This document shows, piece after piece, positions 1 through 8,043 of a DNA stretch of 64,000 nucleotides. The stretch covers positions 62,001 to 126,000 of the forward strand of contig NZ_BMTV01000007.1 of the NCBI RefSeq assembly GCF_014649855.1, given 5' to 3'. Below the pieces are notes generated by a model. The model was not told where the DNA came from. It searched no databases and saw nothing but the letters and a program-made list of their open reading frames with translations. A program made the translations under genes and the position numbers. This stretch comes from Streptomyces roseolus (GTDB lineage: Bacteria > Actinomycetota > Actinomycetes > Streptomycetales > Streptomycetaceae). Position 1 is the first letter of the stretch, and every line of letters begins with the position of its first letter.

Positions 1-261
1 CTTGGTCTCGTAGTGGCTCATCACCGCGCGGCGGGCGGACAGCAGGCCCTTCGCGTCGCCGTAGCCGTGCGCCTCGGAGAGGTTCCGGAGGACGTCCTCC
101 AGGATCGCGGGCGGACACTCGAAGCCGAAGGCGGCCGGGTTTCCGGTGTTGAGCTTGAGGATGCGATGACCCGCGGCTTCGAGCCGCATCGCCTCTTCGA
201 GCACCGGGCCCCGGATTTCGTAACAGACGTTGGCGAGCTTCGTGGACTGGATCACCTGCAT
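1..261 (-). CDS. PLP-dependent aminotransferase, N-terminal part (cut by window edge)
   Basis: The first 87 codons of a gene that runs off the left edge. The start is ATG at 261. The product opens MQVIQSTKLANVCYEIRGPV, followed by a segment with KLNTGNPAAFGFE and then AHGYGDAKGLLSARRAV. This LN-x-GNPA-x-FGF arrangement is characteristic of fold-type I class I/II aminotransferases of the AlaA/alanine-aminotransferase type, where this part shapes the substrate entrance. The PLP lysine lies outside the window, so the fold call is good but the substrate is not proven. It is divergent from the small gene at 369. Confidence 0.85.
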   Translation of the reverse strand, partial: MQVIQSTKLANVCYEIRGPVLEEAMRLEAAGHRILKLNTGNPAAFGFECPPAILEDVLRNLSEAHGYGDAKGLLSARRAVMSHYETK

Positions 262-368
262 GACGAGAGCTTACGGCGGGTGGCGGCGGGACGCGTGGTG
301 TTCTCGGCCACGTCGGGCGGGGGCGCGCCCGCTTCGGGTGATCGCCGCGCTCCCTAGAATGCGGGGCC

Positions 369-815
369 ATGAGCTTCGAGGACCCTGAGAGACCCGCGCG
401 CCGCCGGCACGCCTCCGCCCGGCGCGGGCGCGGGGCGGTGTGGCTGGTCGCCGTCGGCGGGGCCGCGGTGCTCGGCCTCGGCGCGGTGGCGCTGACCGGC
501 GGGGGCGGGGGGAAGCGTCCGGCCGAACGGGAAGCCGACGGCGGCGGGGGGCTCCCCGCGCTGATCCAGCCGGACCCGGACCGGAGCGGTACGGCTCCGA
601 CGCCGTCGCCCACGCCGTCGGCGAGCCGCGGCGCGAGCCGCCCGGCGGGCCCCGGGACGACGGTGACGCCCGACGCGTCCGCCACGACCTCCGCCGCGCC
701 GTCCGCCACGGCGGCGCCGTCGAAGGAGGCCGCCCCGCGGACCGCCGCGCCCCGCCCCTCCGCGACGACCGGCAAGCCGGGGCGGGGGCGGGGGAACGGC
801 AGGGGCCAGCGCTGA
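369..815 (+). CDS. Small membrane-anchored protein with Pro/Ser/Ala-rich tail
   Basis: A 148-residue product not recognised as a named family. It has a basic N-terminus rich in Arg, one hydrophobic segment at about residues 26-44, a run of glycines, and a long low-complexity tail of Pro, Ser, Ala and Thr. That layout suggests one membrane anchor with a disordered extracytoplasmic region. It lies 50 bp before the mannosyltransferase gene on the same strand and may be co-transcribed with it. The reading frame has the G/C third-position bias of real Streptomyces genes, although the opposite strand is also open. Confidence 0.6.
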   Translation: MSFEDPERPARRRHASARRGRGAVWLVAVGGAAVLGLGAVALTGGGGGKRPAEREADGGGGLPALIQPDPDRSGTAPTPSPTPSASRGASRPAGPGTTVTPDASATTSAAPSATAAPSKEAAPRTAAPRPSATTGKPGRGRGNGRGQR

Positions 816-867
816 GGCACCCCCGGCGGGGCGCCCGCCCTCCACGGGGACGGTAGGTTTGCAGGTC

Positions 868-2256
868 ATGTGGGTCGTGAGTGCTTCCGGATGTCGATGG
901 CTGGGTGCGGGCGGATCGCTCGCCGTGGCCGTCGGCGGGTACGCGGCCGGGGCGCTGCCCGTGGTCGGCGGCGGAGCCCCGTGGGCCCCGCGGGAAGGCG
1001 CCGTCGAGACCGTCGGGGCCGTCGTCGCGGCGGTCGGGCTGACCCTGCTCGTCGCCGCCTGGTGGCGGTACGGCCTGCTCCTCGCGCGCGGCGCCCGCGA
1101 CCGGGTGCCGGTCACGCTCGCCGCGTGGGTCGCTCCGCTGCTGGCCGCCCCGCCGCTGCACAGCGCCGACGTCTACAGCTACGTCGCCCAGGGCGCGATG
1201 GTCCTGGAGGGCCACGACGTCTACGGCGCCGGACCCTCCGTGCTGGCGCCCGGGCAGCTCGGGGCGGACGCGGCGGCGAGCGTCGGCGGGAACTGGACCG
1301 ACACCCCGGCGCCGTACGGGCCCGTCTTCCTGCTCCTCGCGGAGGGCGTGGTGAAGCTGACCGGCGGGGCCGTCGTCCCGGCCGTCCTGCTGCTGCGGCT
1401 CGTCGCCGTCGGCGCGCTCGCCCTCACCGTCTGGGCGGTGCGCGGCTTCGGGCGCGGGGACGGGGCCCTGTGGCTCGCCGTGCTCAACCCGCTCTACCTG
1501 ATCCACGTCGTCGGCGGCGCCCACAACGACGGGCTCATGACCGGACTGATGCTCGGCGGGGTGCTGCTCGCCGTGCGCGGCCGGTGGGTCCTCGGCAGCG
1601 CCCTCGTCGGCTGCGCCGTGATGGTGAAGTCGCCGGCGGCAGTCGCGCTCCTCTTCGTCGCGGTGGTCGTCGCCCGGCGCGGCGGGCTCCTCAAGGGGCT
1701 GCTGCTCCCGCCGGCCGTCGCCGGCGCGGTGGCCGCCGGGGCGAGCCTGGTCTCCGGGACCGGCTTCGGCTGGCTGGGGACGCAGTCCGTCGCCGGGGCC
1801 ATCCACACCCCGCTCTCGCTCACCAGCGACCTCGGCCTGGCGCTCGGCACGCTCGTCGCCGACGACCCCGAGCCGGTCAAGGCGGTCGTCCAGAAGCTGG
1901 GGCTGCTCGCCGCCGCCGCGATCATCGCGGCCCTCGCGTGGCGGGCGTACCGGGGACGGATCGACCCCGTCCTCGGGCTCGGGTACGGGCTCGTCGCGCT
2001 GGTCGCCCTCTCGCCGATGGTGCAGCCCTGGTACCTGCTCTGGGGCACGGCCGCCGTCGCGGCCGTCGCCTGGCACAGCCGGGCCGGGCAGGTGCTCGCC
2101 GTCGTCTCGGCGGCCCTCGTCTACGAGACGCAGCCCGCCGGCCACACCCCCTGGTACGGCTTCGTCGCCGCCGGTCTCGTCCTCGCCCTCGGCCTGGTGT
2201 GGCTGCGGCGCGAGCGGTGGCCGTCGGCCACCGCCCGCGTGGCGGAACGCGTCTAG
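868..2256 (+). CDS. MptB-like polyprenol-phosphomannose-dependent alpha-1,6-mannosyltransferase family membrane protein
   Basis: An integral membrane protein of about 462 residues with a dozen or so hydrophobic helices. The early loop at about residues 98-123 contains HSADVYSYVAQG and EGHDVYGAGP. The Asp-containing first loop is typical of GT-C glycosyltransferases, and this form fits the MptB family, which elongates mannan chains using polyprenyl-phosphomannose outside the membrane. In Streptomyces the acceptor is uncertain. The start is ATG 868; a TTG at 859 in the same frame is an alternative. Its stop codon overlaps the stop of the convergent amidohydrolase gene by 4 bp. Confidence 0.75.
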   Translation: MWVVSASGCRWLGAGGSLAVAVGGYAAGALPVVGGGAPWAPREGAVETVGAVVAAVGLTLLVAAWWRYGLLLARGARDRVPVTLAAWVAPLLAAPPLHSADVYSYVAQGAMVLEGHDVYGAGPSVLAPGQLGADAAASVGGNWTDTPAPYGPVFLLLAEGVVKLTGGAVVPAVLLLRLVAVGALALTVWAVRGFGRGDGALWLAVLNPLYLIHVVGGAHNDGLMTGLMLGGVLLAVRGRWVLGSALVGCAVMVKSPAAVALLFVAVVVARRGGLLKGLLLPPAVAGAVAAGASLVSGTGFGWLGTQSVAGAIHTPLSLTSDLGLALGTLVADDPEPVKAVVQKLGLLAAAAIIAALAWRAYRGRIDPVLGLGYGLVALVALSPMVQPWYLLWGTAAVAAVAWHSRAGQVLAVVSAALVYETQPAGHTPWYGFVAAGLVLALGLVWLRRERWPSATARVAERV

Positions 2257-3851
2257 GACGGCGTCCGGCGGATCGCGCGGCCCGCGAGGGCGTCCGTGCG
2301 CCGGCCGTCCTCGATGACGAAGCGGCCGGCGACCAGGACGTGCGGGATGCCGACGGGGAGGGTCCGCGGGGCCTCGTAGGTGGCTCCCGCCGCGACCGTC
2401 GCCGGGTCGAAGAGCACCAGGTCCGCCACGTACCCCTCCTTCACGAGGCCCCGGTCGGGCAGCCCGATCCGGGCCGCCGGGCGCGAGGTCAGGTGGGCCA
2501 CGCACTCCTCCAGGGAGAGGACGCCCTCCTCGCGGACGTACCGCCCCAGGTACTCGGGGAAGGTGCCGTGGGCCCGTGGATGCGGCTTGGCGCCCTGGAG
2601 GATGCCGTCCGAACCGCCCGTGTGGACCCGGTGGCGCATGATCGCCCGCACGTTCTCCTCGTGGCCCACGTGCTGGAGGACCGTCGTGCCGAGCCGGTCG
2701 GCGAGGAGCAGCGCCCGCGCCTCCTCCCAGCCGGCGAGCCGCCTGCCCACCCGGTCCCCGAGCGCCGGTTCCGTGACGCCCGAGACCTCCACCGTCCGCC
2801 AGTCGACCGGCACCCCGTGGCAGCCGTCCGAACCGGTCACCTCCAGGTCGTACCGGATCCGTTCCGCCGTCGCCCCGTCCGCGAGGCGCGCCAGGACCGC
2901 CTCCGGGCCGCCCTCTTGCGCCCACGAGGGGAGCAGCGCGAGCAGGGTGGTGCAGCCGGCGGTGTACGGGTACGTGTCGAGGCTGAGGTCGGCGCCCGCG
3001 TCGAGGGCCCGGTCCAGGAGGGCGAGGAGCTCGGGGGCGCGGCCCTCGTTCCCCGCGAAGTTCAGCGTGGCGTGCGCGAGGTGGAGGGCGCAGCCCGCCT
3101 CCCGGGTCAGCGCGATCATCTCCTCGTACGCGCGCAGCGCCCCCGCCCCGTAACTGCGGTGGTGGGGGCAGTAGTAGCCGCCGTACGAGGCCACCACCCG
3201 GCAGAGCTCGGTCAGTTCGGCGTCGGGGGCGTACATGCCGGGGGTGTAGGTGAGGCCGGAGGACATGCCGACCGCGCCCTGCTCCAGGCCCTCGGCGACG
3301 AGCCGCCGCATCCGGTCCAGCTCGGCGGGGGTCGCGGGCCGGTCCTCCCAGCCCATCGCGTACATCCGGACCGTGCCCTGCGGGACGAGGTAGGCGGCGT
3401 TCACCGCGATGCCCTCGCCGCCGTGGGCGGAGTCGAGCCGGTCCAGGTACTCGCCGACCGTCCGCCAGTCCAGGTCCAGATCGGAGCCGTCGCCGTTCCA
3501 GCCGGTGATCGCCCGCCGCACCTCCTCGCGGGTGCGGTCGTCCACCGGCGCGTACGACAGCCCGTCCTGGCCGAGGACTTCGAGCGTCACGCCCTGCGCG
3601 GCCTTCGCACCGTGGTCCGGGTCGCGGAGCAGCGCGAGGTCGCTGTGGGCGTGCATGTCGACGAAGCCGGGGGCCAGGACGAGGCCCTCCGCGTCGACGA
3701 CCCGGGTGGCCGTCGGCCGCTGGCAGCCGGCCGCCGCGGCCTCCTTCACGATCGAGACGATCCTGCCGTCCTCGACCGCCACGTCGGCCCGGTAGGAGGG
3801 CGCGCCGGAACCGTCGACGACCTCGGCGTCCCGCAGGACCAGATCCCTCAT
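2253..3851 (-). CDS. N-acyl-D-amino-acid deacylase family amidohydrolase
   Basis: A 532-residue cytoplasmic metal-dependent hydrolase expected to release D-amino acids from N-acyl-D-amino acids. The amidohydrolase signature HAHSD sits at residues 67-71. Later candidate metal and catalytic positions appear in PHHRSYG, LHLAHATLNF, LQHVGHEENV and TGGSDG. At the position where characterised D-aminoacylases have a zinc-binding Cys, this protein reads EVLGQDG, with no Cys, so metal binding or specificity may differ. ATG 3851 lies 13 bp downstream of the deaminase stop, so the two form an operon. The two products would act in sequence: deacylation, then deamination of the freed amino acid. Confidence 0.8.
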   Translation of the reverse strand: MRDLVLRDAEVVDGSGAPSYRADVAVEDGRIVSIVKEAAAAGCQRPTATRVVDAEGLVLAPGFVDMHAHSDLALLRDPDHGAKAAQGVTLEVLGQDGLSYAPVDDRTREEVRRAITGWNGDGSDLDLDWRTVGEYLDRLDSAHGGEGIAVNAAYLVPQGTVRMYAMGWEDRPATPAELDRMRRLVAEGLEQGAVGMSSGLTYTPGMYAPDAELTELCRVVASYGGYYCPHHRSYGAGALRAYEEMIALTREAGCALHLAHATLNFAGNEGRAPELLALLDRALDAGADLSLDTYPYTAGCTTLLALLPSWAQEGGPEAVLARLADGATAERIRYDLEVTGSDGCHGVPVDWRTVEVSGVTEPALGDRVGRRLAGWEEARALLLADRLGTTVLQHVGHEENVRAIMRHRVHTGGSDGILQGAKPHPRAHGTFPEYLGRYVREEGVLSLEECVAHLTSRPAARIGLPDRGLVKEGYVADLVLFDPATVAAGATYEAPRTLPVGIPHVLVAGRFVIEDGRRTDALAGRAIRRTPS

Positions 3852-3864
3852 CCCGGCCCCCGGC

Positions 3865-5133
3865 TCAGAAGAAGGTGCGGACGTAGTCGACGACCGTGCC
3901 GTCCGCCTCGACCAGCGGGATCAGCTGCCACTTGTCGAAGGACGTGCACGGGTGCGACAGGCCCATCCCGACCCAGTCGCCGACCTCCAGCTCCGCGCCG
4001 TCCCCGGTGCGCAGCCAGGCGTGCTGGTCGGACAGCGCGGTCACGGTGATCCCGTCGGCGGGCCGGACCTCGCCGGTCCCGGCGTCCCGCACCACCTGCG
4101 CCTCCGGCAGGTGGAGGTCGTACGCGGCGTCCCGCTTGCCCGCGTTGGTGAACGCCTGCCCGGCGGACGGCCGCGACACCACCTGCGACCAGAGGCGGAA
4201 CGCCGGCCGGAGGGCGCCCTCCTCGGGGACCCGGTTGAAGGGCGTCCGCTCGCGGTACTGGCCGTCGTCGTGCGAGACGTACGCGCCGGAGCGCAGCAGC
4301 TTCAGGACGGGCAGGGAGAGTTCCGGGATCTCCGCGAAGACGTCGGCGACCGCGTCGAACCACGCGCTGCCGCCCGCGCTCACCACGATCTCGCCGGCGG
4401 CCGGGTCGAAACGGCCGTCCTCGTCGAAGGCGACCGCGAGGCCGGTCAGCCGGCGCAGCCAGGCGCGGACCGACTCCCCGTCGGCGCCCGGCACCTCGGC
4501 CTCGTAGCCGGCGACGCCGACGAGCCGGAGGGTGGCGGTCGCGGCGACCGCGTCGGCGACGGCCGCGCACTCCGCCTCCGTACGGGCACCGGTACGGGCC
4601 CCCTCGCCGGCGCCCAGCTCCACCACCACGTCCAGCGGGCGCCGGGCCCCGGCCGCGCGCAGCGCCGCGTCCATCAGCCCGACCCCGCGCACCGAGTCGA
4701 CGTAGCAGACCAGGCGGAAGTCCGGGTGGGCGTCCAGCTCGGCGGAGAGCCAGCGCAGCGCCGCCGGGTCGACCACCTCGTTGGCGAGGAAGACCCGGTC
4801 GACGCCGTGCGCCCGGCAGACCCGCACCTGATGGGGGACGGCGGCGGTGATGCCCCAGGCGCCGTGCTCGATCTGGCGGTGGAAGAGGACCGGCGCCATC
4901 GAGGTCTTGCCGTGCGGGGCGAAGGCGAGGCCGTGGCGCTCGGCGTACTCCTCCAGGGCGCGGAGGTTGTGCTCGACCGACTCGGCGGAGAGGGCGAGGA
5001 CGGGAGTGGTGAAACCGCCGGTGAAGAGGGAGCGGCGCTGGGCGGCCAGCTCGCCGACGGTGAGGCCCTCGGCGTCCGGCGGGAGACCCTTGAAGCGGTG
5101 GTCGACGCGCTCGCCCGACAGATCGGTCGGCAT
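3865..5133 (-). CDS. PLP-dependent amino-acid deaminase, D-serine dehydratase-like (fold III)
   Basis: A 422-residue product of the alanine-racemase-N plus D-Ser-dehydratase-like family. The Schiff-base lysine is K76 in APHGKTSMAP. The C-terminal metal pair is H394-P-C396 in GLSHPCTSFDKW, equivalent to the zinc ligands of eukaryotic-type D-serine dehydratase. The likely reaction is deamination of a D-hydroxy amino acid (D-Ser or D-Thr) to a 2-keto acid. ATG 5133 was chosen because GGAGGAGG lies just upstream; longer readings enter the regulatory region. It is the first gene of the leftward operon with the D-aminoacylase. Confidence 0.82.
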   Translation of the reverse strand: MPTDLSGERVDHRFKGLPPDAEGLTVGELAAQRRSLFTGGFTTPVLALSAESVEHNLRALEEYAERHGLAFAPHGKTSMAPVLFHRQIEHGAWGITAAVPHQVRVCRAHGVDRVFLANEVVDPAALRWLSAELDAHPDFRLVCYVDSVRGVGLMDAALRAAGARRPLDVVVELGAGEGARTGARTEAECAAVADAVAATATLRLVGVAGYEAEVPGADGESVRAWLRRLTGLAVAFDEDGRFDPAAGEIVVSAGGSAWFDAVADVFAEIPELSLPVLKLLRSGAYVSHDDGQYRERTPFNRVPEEGALRPAFRLWSQVVSRPSAGQAFTNAGKRDAAYDLHLPEAQVVRDAGTGEVRPADGITVTALSDQHAWLRTGDGAELEVGDWVGMGLSHPCTSFDKWQLIPLVEADGTVVDYVRTFF

Positions 5134-5150
5134 GGATCCCTCCTCCGGGC

Positions 5151-5178
5151 GTTGCGTCATGCGCAACGCGCATTGCGT
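5151..5178. promoter_or_regulatory. Candidate IclR-type operator with three alternating half-sites
   Basis: In the divergent gap between the deaminase and kinase genes, GTTGCG (5151-5156) faces CGCAAC (5162-5167) across 5 bp. That second arm faces a further TTGCG (5173-5177) across 6 bp. The arms therefore alternate in orientation and could bind two overlapping dimers. The only regulator gene in the cassette is the IclR protein at 6301, so it is the natural candidate ligand. This is read from sequence only. Confidence 0.5.
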
Positions 5179-5257
5179 ATATCGCTCACCGCTGTCTAAC
5201 ATCCGGGCCGAGGCCGGGTCAATGGACCCGGACCCGGCGACCCGCAGGAGCGTGACC

Positions 5258-6304
5258 GTGACCGTGGCCGGACCGTCGTGCGACGTCGTCTGCGTGGGCG
5301 AGTCCATGGTGACCTTCCTGCCCACCCGGCCCGGCCGGCTCGCCGACGTCCCCGCCTTCACCCGCGCCATCGGCGGCGCCGAGTCCAACGTCGCCTGCGC
5401 CCTCGCCGCGACCGGCCACCGCGCCCGCTGGGTCGGCCGGGTCGGCACCGACGGCTTCGGCGACCACCTGCTCGACACCATCGCAGCGTACGGAGTCGAC
5501 ACCGGCGCCGTCCGCCGCGACCCGCACCGGCCCACCGGCGTCTACTTCCGCACCGACGCCGACCGCACCACCGACGCCCACGAGGTCGTCTACTACCGGG
5601 CCGGCTCCGCCGCCTCCGCGATGTCGCCGAGGACCGTCCCGTACGACACCGTCGCGGACGCCCGGATCCTCCACCTCACCGGCATCACCGCCGCGCTCTC
5701 CGCCGACTGCCGCGCCCTGCTGTACGAGCTCACCGCCCCCCGCCCCGGCCGCCCGCTCGTCTCCTTCGACGTCAACCACCGGCCCGCGCTGTGGCACGAG
5801 GGAGGCGCCCCGGAGGTGCTGCGGGAGCTCGCCGCCCGCGCCGACCTCGTCCTCGTCGGCGCCGACGAGGCCGAACGCCTCTGGGGCACCGCCGACGCCG
5901 CCGCCGTCCGCGCCCTCCTGCCGGAGCCGGCGGTCCTCGTCGTCAAGGGCGGCGAGGGCCCGGCCGTCGCCTTCGAGCGGCCCCGCGACGGGCGGGCCGA
6001 CACCGTCACCACCGTCCCCGCGCCCCGCGTCGACGTCCTCGCCGCCGTCGGCGCGGGCGACGGCTTCGCCGCCGGCTACCTCTCCGCCGTCCTCCGCGGA
6101 CTCCGCATGCGCGACCGCCTCCGCCACGGGCACCTCGCCGCCGCCGCCGCGCTCACCGTCCCCGGGGACCTCGCCGCGCCCCCCGGGCACGCCCGCGCCG
6201 ACCGGCTCGCCGGGCTCGACGACGACGCCTGGGGGAGACTGCACCTCGGCCCCGGGTGGACGTCCGCCGGCACGGAGGCCGACGAGGAGGTACGTACCCG
6301 ATGA
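5258..6304 (+). CDS. PfkB-family carbohydrate kinase (2-keto-3-deoxygluconate kinase-like)
   Basis: A roughly 348-residue ribokinase-like sugar kinase. The N-terminal substrate signature is GGAESNVACALAATG, and the C-terminal anion-hole and catalytic signature is VGAGDGFAAG with catalytic Asp at about residue 268. Composition and pattern resemble KdgK-type kinases, but the real substrate is unknown. GTG 5258 is preferred because GCAGGAG sits 7 bp before it; ATG 5222 and GTG 5264 are also in frame. Its TGA overlaps the IclR start by 4 bp (ATGA), so translation is coupled. Placement beside D-amino-acid genes suggests a joint role in using an amino-sugar or hydroxy-amino-acid derived carbon source. 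Confidence 0.8.
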   Translation: MTVAGPSCDVVCVGESMVTFLPTRPGRLADVPAFTRAIGGAESNVACALAATGHRARWVGRVGTDGFGDHLLDTIAAYGVDTGAVRRDPHRPTGVYFRTDADRTTDAHEVVYYRAGSAASAMSPRTVPYDTVADARILHLTGITAALSADCRALLYELTAPRPGRPLVSFDVNHRPALWHEGGAPEVLRELAARADLVLVGADEAERLWGTADAAAVRALLPEPAVLVVKGGEGPAVAFERPRDGRADTVTTVPAPRVDVLAAVGAGDGFAAGYLSAVLRGLRMRDRLRHGHLAAAAALTVPGDLAAPPGHARADRLAGLDDDAWGRLHLGPGWTSAGTEADEEVRTR

Positions 6305-7077
6305 GCCAGACCGTCGACCGCGCGCTCAGCATCCTGCCGCTGCTCGCCCAGGGGCCCGCCGACCTCGGCCAGGTCGCCGACCGGCTCGGCGTCCACAAGT
6401 CCACCGCCCTGCGGCTGCTGCGCACCCTCCACGAGCACGGGCTCGTCTACCGGCAGCAGGACCAGCGCTACCGCCTCGGCGCCCGGCTCTTCGCCCTCGC
6501 CCAGGAGGCCGTCGAGAACCTCGACGTGCGCGAGATCGCCCACCCCCACCTCGCCGCGCTCAACGAACGCACCGGCCACACCGTCCACCTCGCCGTCCAC
6601 GAGGACGGCGAGGTGCTCTACATCGACAAGGTCGAGAGCCGCTACCCGGTCCGCATGTACTCCCGGATCGGCAAGCCCGTCGCGATCACCGTCGCCGCCG
6701 TCGCCAAACTGCTCCTCGCCGACCTGCCCGAACCCGAACGCCGCGCCCTCGCCGCCAAGCTCGACTACCCCCGCTACACGCCCCGCTCCACCCCGGACGC
6801 CGCCGCCTTCCTCCAGGAGCTGGCGACCGTGCGCGAACAGGGCTGGGCCACCGACCTCGGCGGCCACGAGGAGTCCATCAACTGCGTCGCCGCCCCGATC
6901 CGCGGCGCCGACGGCCGGGTCGTCGCCGCCATGTCGGTCTCGGCGCCCAACGTCGTCGTCACCGCCGAGGAACTGCTCGCCCTGCTGCCGCTGGTGCGCC
7001 GCACGGCGGAGGCGATCAGCCACGACTACTCCGGAACCACCCCACCGAAGGAAGCAGGAGCCACTGACGATGAGTGA
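6301..7077 (+). CDS. IclR-family transcriptional regulator
   Basis: A 258-residue regulator. The winged helix-turn-helix at about residues 5-60 includes DLGQVADRLGVHKSTALRLL. The IclR effector domain follows, with the typical segments LYIDKVESRYPVRMYS and the C-terminal INCVAAPIRGADG. It probably controls the flanking operons through the repeated half-sites at 5151-5178; the effector is unknown. Its start overlaps the kinase stop, and its last 8 bases overlap the RidA start, which makes a tight three-gene unit. Confidence 0.9.
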   Translation: MSQTVDRALSILPLLAQGPADLGQVADRLGVHKSTALRLLRTLHEHGLVYRQQDQRYRLGARLFALAQEAVENLDVREIAHPHLAALNERTGHTVHLAVHEDGEVLYIDKVESRYPVRMYSRIGKPVAITVAAVAKLLLADLPEPERRALAAKLDYPRYTPRSTPDAAAFLQELATVREQGWATDLGGHEESINCVAAPIRGADGRVVAAMSVSAPNVVVTAEELLALLPLVRRTAEAISHDYSGTTPPKEAGATDDE

Positions 7078-7480
7078 GAAGACCGCGATCACCCCCGCGT
7101 CCCACACCACCCCGCCCGCGACGTTCTCGCACGGCGTGCGGAAGGGGAACATCCTCCAGGTCGCCGGCCAGGTCGGCTTCCTCCCGGCCGTCGAGGGGCA
7201 GCCGCCGACGCCGGCCGGACCGACCCTGCGCGAGCAGACCCTCCAGACCTTCGCCAACGTCAAGGCGATCCTGGAGGCGGGCGGGGCGAGCTGGGACGAC
7301 GTGATGATGATGCGCGTCTACCTCACGAACGTGGACCACTTCGCCGAGATGAACGCGCTCTACGACCAGTACTTCGAGGAGCAGGACCTCAAGGCCCCGC
7401 CGGCCGCCCGCACCACCGTCTACGTCGGCCTCCCGAAGGGCCTCCTCATCGAGATCGACGCGCTGGCCGTCCTCGACTGA
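7070..7480 (+). CDS. RidA (YjgF/YER057c/UK114) family reactive-imine deaminase
   Basis: A 136-residue protein. The conserved catalytic Arg is R114 in PAARTTVYVGLP. The family hydrolyses unstable enamine/imine intermediates made by PLP-dependent dehydratases. That fits well here, because the divergent operon encodes a PLP deaminase that would release such an intermediate. ATG 7070 overlaps the IclR stop, so it is the third gene of the kinase-iclR-ridA operon. Confidence 0.88.
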   Translation: MSEKTAITPASHTTPPATFSHGVRKGNILQVAGQVGFLPAVEGQPPTPAGPTLREQTLQTFANVKAILEAGGASWDDVMMMRVYLTNVDHFAEMNALYDQYFEEQDLKAPPAARTTVYVGLPKGLLIEIDALAVLD

Positions 7481-7524
7481 CCCCTCCATGGGCCCTTCAC
7501 AGCGGCGTCGGCCATACTGCCGCC

Positions 7525-8031
7525 GTGGAGCAGAGCAACGGACCCATACAGCAGCCCCTGCACGCCGCTTCGGCCGACCCGGCGTTCGTCCCCGGCCTCG
7601 CCGGGGTCGTGGCGTCCCCCGACGACGCGCCCGGGACCGAGGAAGCGCCCGAGGACGTGGCGGCGGACGCCGTCGCGGACCCGGACGCCGTCGAGGAGGA
7701 CGTCGAGGAGGACGAGGAGGACGCGGCCCCGGCGGCCGTCGCCGCCGACGGTCCCGTCTTCGAGGCCGCCGACCGGCGGGGGCGGATCGTCGCCGACTCC
7801 GAGGGCGTGCGGCTGAGCTACGACGAGGAGGCGTGCGACTTCCGCTGGGACGAGATCGCCGCCGTCGAGAGCGAGAAGGGCCGGTTCGGCAAGCGGTTCA
7901 CCGTCACCGTGCACACCCCTGACCGGCGCTGGTACCCGATCGAGATCATCGCGCCGGACAGGGGGCACATCGCGGGCTGGGAGACCGAGCTGGACGCGGT
8001 CCTGGACGCCTACTTCGACGAGGCGTCCTGA
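7525..8031 (+). CDS. Hypothetical Streptomyces protein with acidic N-terminus and PH-like C-terminus
   Basis: A 168-residue product starting at GTG 7525. Residues about 35-75 form a strongly acidic, low-complexity stretch rich in Asp, Glu and Ala. The C-terminal 90 residues look folded, with beta-rich segments such as FRWDEIAAVESEKGRFGKRF and TPDRRWYPIEIIA, similar to small PH-like modules. No catalytic motif is visible, and no named function can be given. Confidence 0.65.
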   Translation: MEQSNGPIQQPLHAASADPAFVPGLAGVVASPDDAPGTEEAPEDVAADAVADPDAVEEDVEEDEEDAAPAAVAADGPVFEAADRRGRIVADSEGVRLSYDEEACDFRWDEIAAVESEKGRFGKRFTVTVHTPDRRWYPIEIIAPDRGHIAGWETELDAVLDAYFDEAS

Positions 8032-8043
8032 CGCCCGGTCAGC

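Noticed and set aside
271..2925. 884-codon open frame on the minus strand
   Set aside because: It is antisense to the small membrane-protein and mannosyltransferase genes and runs into the amidohydrolase gene in another frame. The translation is Gly/Arg/Pro low complexity with no domain, a typical shadow in GC-rich DNA.
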